From positions 1-9,478 of the forward strand of contig JAQUMP010000099.1 in NCBI GenBank assembly GCA_028718065.1: a stretch of DNA of 9,478 bases, read 5' to 3'. The translations under genes were made by a program, and so were the position numbers. Source of the stretch: Chitinivibrionales bacterium (GTDB taxonomy: Bacteria > Fibrobacterota > Chitinivibrionia > Chitinivibrionales > FEN-1185). The notes beneath the pieces were generated by a model, which was given only the letters and a program-made list of their open reading frames with translations, was not told where the DNA came from and searched no databases. Shown here piece after piece: positions 1 to 5,299 of this stretch (position 1 is the stretch's first letter; each line of letters starts with the position of its first letter).

Positions 1-1044
1 GTATTTGGCATCCCAACCGCTATAATTAGCCGGATAAGTTTTGCCATCTACCCAGAGGACCTGCAGGGTCGGTGCCTGGGAAAAAAGCATTGTCCAACTT
101 GTTCCGCCGTTAGTGCTCTTCATGCCGGATGTAGAACCCATAACAAATATCGTATTTGAGTCGGCCCCAAAAAATGGGCCCCGCACGACATCCGTTGAGG
201 CACCTTTGTGCGCCCAGGTGGCGCCTTTGTCCGAACTCACCAGTAAACCGGTAGAAGTACCAAGGTAATATTTTCCGCCAAATAAAACAGGCGCTCTTGT
301 TTGAATTGCCTCCGTCGAAACTCTAGTCCATGAACCGCCACCGTCGGTTGTACGCATGATGCCGCCGGTATTGATTGTAGTTTGATTCTGATTATCATTA
401 TAATAATATATATAGGTGTTTTGATCTATCGCGCCAAGCATCGCCCGACCTTGACCAGAGAGGGAGGGATACATATTAATTCCCGAAATTTTTTGCCAGG
501 TTATTCCCGCATCGGTCGATTTAAATACCCCATCCACAAGTACAGGAAATTGAGAAGAAGATTCATGAGACATCACAATTATATTTTTCAGAGCCGTAGG
601 ATCAGACCAATCAACCGCACCAAACTCCCAACCTCGTCCATAATTGGTAAATTTGCTCCAGGTAGTTCCATTGAGGGTGTAACCAAGAAGGCCATTATCA
701 TTTGTAGTATTAAAACCAAGCACCGCCATTCGCACGGGATTATTCTGGTCGACTAAAAAATCACCATCGGTACAAATAGTATTTCCATCCGCAACTTGAG
801 TAAAAGTTACGGCTTTATCCGAGCTTTTCCAAACCCCATATCCTATTACTAAAAGGAAAACGTCTCCCGTTAGCCGATTCACCGTTACCGATCCGCAATT
901 GACCCAAGGATTCCAATGGGTCTGATCGAGGCTGTGCGCGGTTTTGAGCGGCGTTGAAATGTCAACCCAGGTCACGGCCGAAGTGGAAAAAACCAAAGCC
1001 GATAAACAAAGAATAGCCACAATCAAACAAGCTCTTTTTTTCAT
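1..1044 (-). CDS. Secreted Asp-box (BNR/sialidase-type repeat) beta-propeller protein, 3'-truncated by the window
   Basis: The minus strand is open from an ATG at 1044-1042 to the window edge (348 codons, no stop), so the C-terminus is missing. An AAGGAG-like ribosome site lies about 8 bases upstream. The N-terminus (MKKRACLIVAILCLSALVFS, then TSAV) is a Sec signal peptide with likely cleavage after the TSA. At least four Asp-box motifs (S/T-x-D/N-x-G-x-x-W) are seen: KSTDAGITW (codons in 496-522), RTTDGGGSW (about 328-354), VSSDKGATW (about 219-245) and KSTNGGTSW (about 98-124), plus a degenerate KSSDKAVTF near 807-833. Asp-boxes mark blades of sialidase, Vps10/sortilin and YCF48-like propellers. 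The catalytic Arg triad and FRIP motif of true sialidases were not recognised, so enzyme activity is not claimed. A secreted carbohydrate-binding or xyloglucanase-like propeller is also possible. It is divergent from the lipoprotein gene. Confidence 0.85.
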   Translation of the reverse strand, partial: MKKRACLIVAILCLSALVFSTSAVTWVDISTPLKTAHSLDQTHWNPWVNCGSVTVNRLTGDVFLLVIGYGVWKSSDKAVTFTQVADGNTICTDGDFLVDQNNPVRMAVLGFNTTNDNGLLGYTLNGTTWSKFTNYGRGWEFGAVDWSDPTALKNIIVMSHESSSQFPVLVDGVFKSTDAGITWQKISGINMYPSLSGQGRAMLGAIDQNTYIYYYNDNQNQTTINTGGIMRTTDGGGSWTRVSTEAIQTRAPVLFGGKYYLGTSTGLLVSSDKGATWAHKGASTDVVRGPFFGADSNTIFVMGSTSGMKSTNGGTSWTMLFSQAPTLQVLWVDGKTYPANYSGWDAKY

Positions 1045-1349
1045 ACTCGCACTCCTTCTTTCTTTAGTTGAGTATTTTTTTTGTTCTTTTTGCAAATTAA
1101 CAAACCAATCCGTTTCCTCGACTTAAGGCCTTAAATAGCCTGAAATAAAACAGTTCCCTTTCTCCCCTGGAATTCGTTTCTAATATAAAATAGGGCGGCC
1201 TGAGGAACAATTATGAATTGCGAAAACAATTTTGCTTCAGATGTTAATGTGTCCTTTTGTCCAGAAATGAATTATTTTGGGCAATAGGCTTGGTCCAATT
1301 TTATTGCGCACTTAAAAAATATGTCAAAAAAGAAATCGGATTGCAAACT
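1045..1349. other. Divergent intergenic region between the Asp-box protein and lipoprotein genes
   Basis: About 305 AT-rich bases separate two divergent start codons and should hold both promoters. No strong consensus promoter is visible. A weak + strand candidate for the lipoprotein is TTGGTC at 1290-1295, a 17-base spacer, then TAAAAA at 1313-1318. A perfect 12-base palindrome, TTAAGGCCTTAA, lies at 1123-1134, roughly 80 bases upstream of the Asp-box gene. A short imperfect dyad (CAATT/AATTG) is at 1208-1220. No RNA gene or other ORF with family features was recognised here. Confidence 0.4.
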
Positions 1350-4300
1350 ATGAAAAGAAAACATTTTTTATATTTGGCCGCATTCGTTGCCGTTTCTGCT
1401 GTTTCGGCCCTCTTGCTCTTATGCACGCCCAACCAAAATCCTTTTACCGATCCCAACAACATTCGGGTGGCAATACTAACGGATACGCCTAATCCGGGTG
1501 ATACCATTCTTCATACCTCGGTAGACTCCGCGGTAAAAATAAAGATCGATATTTATCTCTACAGCATTGTTAATAAAGTTACGGTTGATTTTGGCGACAA
1601 AACTTTTGCCGATACCACCAATCACGATTCATTGACAACCGAGGATACGCTCTCCTTTTCGCATGTCTACCATTCCGCCGGTACGTTTACAATTACGGTA
1701 ACGGCCCTAAGCGGCAATTACCAGCAAACCGGGCACATAACCGTGGTGGTAAAGCCGGCGGCCCTGAAATTGTCGGCCGTTACTTACAACGGCAACGGCA
1801 GTTTTTCCGGCGCAGCCCCGACCGATTCAAATCATTACCCCAAGGGCGCAACCGTGACCGTTAGGGGTAATACCGGCAATCTAGCGCTGACCGGTCATGC
1901 TTTTAGTGGATGGAACCGGGCTGCTAACGGAAGCGGTAAATCATATCTGGCGACAGACACATTAATCATGGATTCCGTCGCGTTGACCCTGTATGTCAAA
2001 TGGACCATAGATACTTTTAAGGTTAGTTTTAACAGCAATGGCGGCAGTGCCGTAGATAGCCAGATGGTCCCCTACAATGCCGTGGCCAAGGAACCTGCCA
2101 TTGTGCCGACCAAGGCGGGTAATGTATTTGCCGGCTGGTATTTAAACGCGGCCCTTACCACCCCTTTTGATTTTACCACGCCGATCATGACGGATAGAAC
2201 GCTCTATGCCAAATGGACGGCCGGTTTTAACGTGGTTTACAACGGCAACAATAGCACCGGCGGCAAAGTGCCTGCCGACAGCACGGTGTACACCAACGGC
2301 CAAACGGTTACGGTGCAAAACAATTCCGGGTTGCTGCTGCGCGCCGGTTACACCTTTGCAGGATGGAACCTGGCCGCAGATGGCGGCGGGACAACATATA
2401 ACGCAACGAATACATTTACAATAGGAACCGCAAGCGTTACCTTGTATGCCAAGTGGACGCCCAATACGTACACCATAACCTTCGACGACCAAAGCGCCAC
2501 CGTGGCGGTAAGTCCGGCCACCAAAAGCGTGACTGCTCCGGCCACAACGGTTGTTACCCTGCCCACGGCGCCTACCAAAACCGGTTTTACTTTTGGCGGC
2601 TGGTTTACGGCGGTGGGCGGCGGGGGTAAGGCCTTTACCGCGGATTCCGTGGTAACGGCAAGTGACACGGTTTATGCGCGCTGGATTCCGCCGAATAGCT
2701 TTTTGGTCACCTTCAACGACCAAGCGGCCACCACGGCGGTAAATCCTACCAGTAAATTAGTAACGGCCCCGGCCACAACCGTGGATGCCCTGCCGACCGC
2801 GCCCGCCAAAACGGGCTTTACTTTCGGCGGATGGTTTACGACCGCGAGCGGCGGCGGTACTGCCTTTACAGCCACGACACCCGTAAATGCAAACGATACC
2901 GTTTATGCCGAATGGACGCCCAATACCTACACCATAACCTTCGACGATCAGAGCGCAACCACGCCGGTAAACCCAACAATCAAAACCGTAACCGCTCCGG
3001 CCACAACCGTTGTTTCGCTGCCCGCTGTGCCCGCAAAGACCGGCTACACTTTTGGCGGATGGTTTACAGCCGTGAGCGGCGGTGGTACCGCCTTTATTGC
3101 CACGACACCCGTAAATGCAAACGATACCGTTTATGCCAAATGGACTATTAATTCATTCGTTGTAAAGTTTAACAGCAATGGAGGAAGCGTTATAGATAGC
3201 GAGATGGTAACGTACAATACGGCGGCAACAGCGCCGACCGCAACGCCGACTAAGACCGGATATAAATTCGTTACCTGGTGCATGGACCCCTCGGCCACTA
3301 ACGTTTTCGATTTTTCGACGTTAATCACGGCCCCAAGAACGCTTTATGCACAGTGGATACCGATTTATACCGTGGTTTACAATGGCAACAATAGCACCGG
3401 CGGGACGGTTCCGGTGGACGGGCAAACATATACAAGCGGTGCTAATGCTTCCGTGCTTGGTGTAGGTTCTTTAGTTCGGGCCAATTACACCTTTGCCGGA
3501 TGGAATCTTGCTGCTAACGGTGGCGGTGCAGTAACATATCATGTTGGAGACCTGCTGCAAATAGGAACTGTAAACGATACTCTGTATGCCCAGTGGACAG
3601 CGAATGTTTACACAATAACACTGGACTATCAGGGCGCTACCGGGAACACTGGCTCAACAACTATAAGTAGGTCGGCCCCGAATCTGGCCATAGGAATATT
3701 GCCAAGCGCGCAAACTAAAACAGGTTATTTCTTTGACGGATGGTTTACGGCTGCGAATGGTGGTGGAGATTCGGTAAAACCGACTACAACAATAAATTCA
3801 AACGATACTTTTTATGCTTATTGGCTTGTTAAGGATGTTGATGGAAATGTTTATCACACTGTTCAAATCGGAAACCAAGTTTGGCTCCAGGAAAATCTTA
3901 AGACCACTAAATACCGTGATGGGATCAACCAAATATCCTTTACAGATAGTGCTCATTGGCAATCACTTGGTACAACTCCATTATATTGCTGGTATAATAA
4001 TGATTCAGCAACCTATAAAAAATCCTACGGAGCTTTGTACAATTGGTATGCGGCATCCAATATTAGCATTCCTCCAGTAGGATGGCATGTGCCGTCAAAA
4101 GCCGAATGGGATGCCTTAATTGCAAATCTTGGCGGTGATGTAAATGTGCTTGGCGGTAAATTAAAAGACACTGGCACAACTTATTGGCAGTCGCCCAACA
4201 CCGGGGCTACGGATAGTTCCGGTTTTACGGGCCGTCCAAGTGGGTGGCGCATGGTCAATGCTAGCTTTAGCTATATTGGAACAATGGGCTCATGGTGGTC

Positions 4301-4430
4301 GACCGACCAGGCTAATATGTTTGAATATTGGCATTTTGACCTATCCAATAATAGCGCAGGATATCACCTAATGCCAGATGCTGGCCAAGCGAATGTCGGA
4401 CTCAGCATCCGTTGCATCCGGGATTATTAA
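1350..4430 (+). CDS. Multidomain surface lipoprotein: PKD-like domain, nine InlB-type repeats, C-terminal Fibrobacter major paralogous domain
   Basis: This 1026-residue exported protein begins with a basic, hydrophobic leader (MKRKHFLYLAAF...ALLLLC) and a lipobox-like LLLC at residues 22-25. Leu just before the Cys is atypical, so lipidation is probable, not certain. The frame runs upstream to a TTG at 1257, but that start would bury the leader behind 31 residues, so ATG 1350 is preferred. A PKD-like domain spans about residues 61-135 (VDFGDK, then HVYHSAGTFTITV). Nine InlB/Listeria-Bacteroides (Flg_new-type) repeats follow at 144-826, each with a GWN/GWF/GWY-type core (VTW in repeat 7) and most ending near LYAKWT. 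Residues 827-1026 match the Fib_succ_major pattern: DVDGNVYHTVQIGNQVWLQE, YGALYNWYAA, PPVGWHVPS, EWDAL, ending LSIRCIRDY. A role in adhesion or surface display is inferred; no catalytic motif is seen. The last fifth is visibly more AT-rich than the repeats. Candidate terminators follow directly. Confidence 0.9.
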   Translation: MKRKHFLYLAAFVAVSAVSALLLLCTPNQNPFTDPNNIRVAILTDTPNPGDTILHTSVDSAVKIKIDIYLYSIVNKVTVDFGDKTFADTTNHDSLTTEDTLSFSHVYHSAGTFTITVTALSGNYQQTGHITVVVKPAALKLSAVTYNGNGSFSGAAPTDSNHYPKGATVTVRGNTGNLALTGHAFSGWNRAANGSGKSYLATDTLIMDSVALTLYVKWTIDTFKVSFNSNGGSAVDSQMVPYNAVAKEPAIVPTKAGNVFAGWYLNAALTTPFDFTTPIMTDRTLYAKWTAGFNVVYNGNNSTGGKVPADSTVYTNGQTVTVQNNSGLLLRAGYTFAGWNLAADGGGTTYNATNTFTIGTASVTLYAKWTPNTYTITFDDQSATVAVSPATKSVTAPATTVVTLPTAPTKTGFTFGGWFTAVGGGGKAFTADSVVTASDTVYARWIPPNSFLVTFNDQAATTAVNPTSKLVTAPATTVDALPTAPAKTGFTFGGWFTTASGGGTAFTATTPVNANDTVYAEWTPNTYTITFDDQSATTPVNPTIKTVTAPATTVVSLPAVPAKTGYTFGGWFTAVSGGGTAFIATTPVNANDTVYAKWTINSFVVKFNSNGGSVIDSEMVTYNTAATAPTATPTKTGYKFVTWCMDPSATNVFDFSTLITAPRTLYAQWIPIYTVVYNGNNSTGGTVPVDGQTYTSGANASVLGVGSLVRANYTFAGWNLAANGGGAVTYHVGDLLQIGTVNDTLYAQWTANVYTITLDYQGATGNTGSTTISRSAPNLAIGILPSAQTKTGYFFDGWFTAANGGGDSVKPTTTINSNDTFYAYWLVKDVDGNVYHTVQIGNQVWLQENLKTTKYRDGINQISFTDSAHWQSLGTTPLYCWYNNDSATYKKSYGALYNWYAASNISIPPVGWHVPSKAEWDALIANLGGDVNVLGGKLKDTGTTYWQSPNTGATDSSGFTGRPSGWRMVNASFSYIGTMGSWWSTDQANMFEYWHFDLSNNSAGYHLMPDAGQANVGLSIRCIRDY
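1779..3827 (+). repeat. Nine in-frame InlB-type coding repeats of three subtypes (A B A C C C B A C)
   Basis: Repeat boundaries, read from the recurring aromatic-W-T end signature, are about 1779-2006, 2007-2219, 2220-2459, 2460-2687, 2688-2918, 2919-3146, 3147-3359, 3360-3599 and 3600-3827. Subtype A (YNGN start, 76-80 codons) is repeats 1, 3 and 8. Subtype B (FNSNGGS start, 71 codons) is repeats 2 and 7. Subtype C (YTITFDDQSA-type start, 76-77 codons) is repeats 4, 5, 6 and 9. The trio B-A-C occurs twice (repeats 2-4 and 7-9). Repeats of this family form small beta-rich modules that act as stalks or binding surfaces in secreted proteins. Confidence 0.85.
2460..3146 (+). repeat. Tandem array of three nearly identical C-type repeats (about 228-base unit)
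   Basis: Three consecutive units of about 228-231 bases encode closely matched 76-77 residue modules. A 39-base stretch is identical between 2871-2909 and 3099-3137, exactly 228 bases apart. The starts of units 1 and 3 also match closely in DNA (2460 onward against 2919 onward). Such near-identity points to recent unequal crossover or slippage and predicts copy-number variation between strains. Confidence 0.85.
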
Positions 4431-4440
4431 ATCATTCATT

Positions 4441-4481
4441 GCCCTTCAGGCAAACGCCGCTACGGCAACAGGGCGTTTTTT
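4441..4481 (+). terminator. Candidate intrinsic terminator of the lipoprotein gene
   Basis: Ten bases after the stop codon lies a GC-rich foldable stretch followed by six T (4476-4481). Two alternative stems end at the T tract: GCCCT 4441-4445 with AGGGC 4470-4474, and AACGCC 4453-4458 with GGCGTT 4472-4477. A small internal GCCG-CTA-CGGC hairpin could also form. It is less clean than the second terminator downstream. Confidence 0.6.
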
Positions 4482-4518
4482 CGCAATTGCGCGGCGGTGG
4501 ATTTCTTTTCCCGTGGGG

Positions 4519-4544
4519 CCCTAAGCGAATAGCTTAGGGTTTTT
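4519..4544 (+). terminator. Strong intrinsic terminator
   Basis: A perfect 8-base stem, CCCTAAGC (4519-4526) with GCTTAGGG (4532-4539), closes a 5-base GAATA loop and is followed directly by five T (4540-4544). It acts only on + strand transcripts because no T tract follows on the other strand. It lies about 90 bases past the lipoprotein stop and insulates the toxin-antitoxin promoter from upstream read-through. Confidence 0.85.
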
Positions 4545-4576
4545 CAAAGCAAGGATGATTTTAGAACAAGAAAAGA

Positions 4577-4592
4577 GCCAAAATGATTTGGC
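4577..4592. repeat. Perfect 6-base-arm hairpin without T tract
   Basis: GCCAAA (4577-4582), loop ATGA, TTTGGC (4587-4592). It lies between the strong terminator and the toxin-antitoxin promoter, about 33 bases upstream of the putative -35 box. No T run follows, so it is unlikely to be a terminator. It may be a protein site or may be incidental. Confidence 0.4.
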
Positions 4593-4624
4593 GTAGATGC
4601 GGCCGTATCACTTAAAAAAAATGC

Positions 4625-4653
4625 TTGACTTGTATATATAAGCGATATACATT
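4625..4653 (+). promoter_or_regulatory. Putative toxin-antitoxin promoter with an overlapping operator palindrome
   Basis: A -35 box TTGACT (4625-4630), a 17-base spacer and a -10 box TACATT (4648-4653) form a plausible sigma-70-type promoter. A perfect inverted repeat occupies the spacer and enters the -10 box: TGTATAT (4631-4637), 7 bases, ATATACA (4645-4651). Type II antitoxins with a ribbon-helix-helix fold commonly repress their own operon by binding such palindromes, so this is the likely operator. The predicted transcription start falls near 4660, next to the GTG start codon at 4661. Confidence 0.65.
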
Positions 4654-4660
4654 ATAGAAT

Positions 4661-4966
4661 GTGATTACAGACTATTTTCCTGACTTTCTTGGCTTTCAGT
4701 GGGATAGCGGTAACATAGATAAAAACCGCCTTAAACATGATGTGGAGGCATTCGAGGCTGAACAAACATTCTTTAATGACCCTCTTATCATCCTCCCCGA
4801 TGAAAAGCATTCGACATCAGAAATCCGATATGCCGCTTTTGGAAAAACAAATGATAGCCGGAAACTATCAATGGTTTTTACAAAAAGGAACCAATCAATA
4901 CGGATTATCTCCGCTCGTGATATGAATAAAAAGGAAAGAGGTTATTATGCGGCCCACGAAAGTTAA
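4661..4966 (+). CDS. brnT: BrnT-family (DUF497) type II toxin, putative ribonuclease
   Basis: This 101-residue protein has the BrnT pattern: FQWD at 12-15, DKNRLKH at 20-26, an EAEQTFF segment at 32-38, EKHSTSEIR at 48-56, FGKT at 60-63, VFTKR at 72-76 and RIISARDMNKKER at 81-93. BrnT toxins adopt a RelE-like fold and cut RNA when free of antitoxin, slowing growth under stress; that function is known for the family and inferred here. An in-frame TAG at 4655-4657 lies just upstream and no ATG follows before the conserved core, so GTG 4661 is the only reasonable start. No Shine-Dalgarno sequence precedes it and the predicted transcript starts almost at the GTG, so translation may be near-leaderless. 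The toxin gene comes first and overlaps the antitoxin gene by 20 bases, the usual brnT order. Confidence 0.88.
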   Translation: MITDYFPDFLGFQWDSGNIDKNRLKHDVEAFEAEQTFFNDPLIILPDEKHSTSEIRYAAFGKTNDSRKLSMVFTKRNQSIRIISARDMNKKERGYYAAHES

Positions 4967-5282
4967 AAAGATTCCAAATTTTCAAACAGAAGATGAAGAG
5001 AGGGCGTTTTGGGCAAATCACTCTCCTCTTGACTATTTTGATGTTTCCAAAGCGCACAAAGCCGTGTTCCCCAATTTAAAGCCTACCTTGAAATCGATTT
5101 CGATACGATTACCGATTGATTTGCTTGAAAACCTTAAGGTTTTGGCAAACAAACAAGATGTCCCATATCAGAGTTTGGCTAAAATTTACCTTGGCAGACA
5201 AATACAGCTTGAAAAACATCCAGCGCGAATCCTTCGTCGTACTACCTCATATAAGCATAGAGCCAAGACAGAAGCCGCTTAG
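4947..5282 (+). CDS. CopG/BrnA-type ribbon-helix-helix antitoxin
   Basis: The 111-residue product matches the CopG-antitoxin group paired with BrnT toxins: IPNFQTEDEERAFWANHSPLDY at 9-30 (the E-D-E-x-x-F-W-x-x-H-x-x-x-D-Y signature), VFPNLKP at 40-46, then a ribbon-helix-helix region with strand SISIRLP (50-56) and helices DLLENLKVLANKQ (58-70) and YQSLAKIYLGRQI (74-86). A basic tail of about 25 residues follows. It should neutralise the upstream toxin by direct binding and repress the operon through the palindrome at 4631-4651. ATG 4947 has a purine-rich GAGG/AAGGAAAG ribosome site 5-8 bases upstream, lying inside the toxin gene. The antitoxin thus has a clear ribosome site while the toxin has none, which would favour antitoxin synthesis. 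This stretch is AT-rich compared with the helicase next door. Confidence 0.87.
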   Translation: MRPTKVKKIPNFQTEDEERAFWANHSPLDYFDVSKAHKAVFPNLKPTLKSISIRLPIDLLENLKVLANKQDVPYQSLAKIYLGRQIQLEKHPARILRRTTSYKHRAKTEAA

Positions 5283-5287
5283 CGGTT
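5273..5287. terminator. Weak hairpin at the convergent antitoxin/helicase 3' ends
   Basis: AGCCGC-type stem (5273-5278) with GCGGTT (5282-5287) and a TTA loop. It covers the antitoxin stop codon and lies about 13 bases past the helicase stop. There is no proper T tract on either strand, so termination is uncertain. Confidence 0.3.
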
Positions 5288-5299
5288 CTATCGGGAACG

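Noticed and set aside
382..756. Plus-strand 124-codon open frame
   Set aside because: It lies antisense inside the Asp-box gene, whose minus-strand frame has a signal peptide and repeated Asp-boxes.
1257..1349. Upstream TTG start extending the lipoprotein by 31 residues
   Set aside because: It would bury a clear signal peptide; no ribosome site supports TTG 1257, and ATG 1350 starts exactly at the basic n-region.
2142..2723. A 193-codon open frame antisense to the InlB repeats, with a second antisense frame at 2348-2668
   Set aside because: They mirror the repeat structure of the + strand gene, have no recognisable domain and arise from the Gly/Thr/Ala-rich codons of the repeats.
2460..3146. 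Tandem direct repeats considered as a CRISPR-like or satellite array
   Set aside because: Units are about 228 bases, in frame and protein coding; there are no short conserved repeats with unique spacers.
3828..4430. C-terminal lipoprotein domain considered as a formylglycine-generating (FGE/SUMF) enzyme domain
   Set aside because: It has aromatic motifs loosely like that superfamily, but its DVDGNVYHTVQIGNQVW start and SIRC end fit Fib_succ_major far better, and no catalytic Cys pair was recognised.
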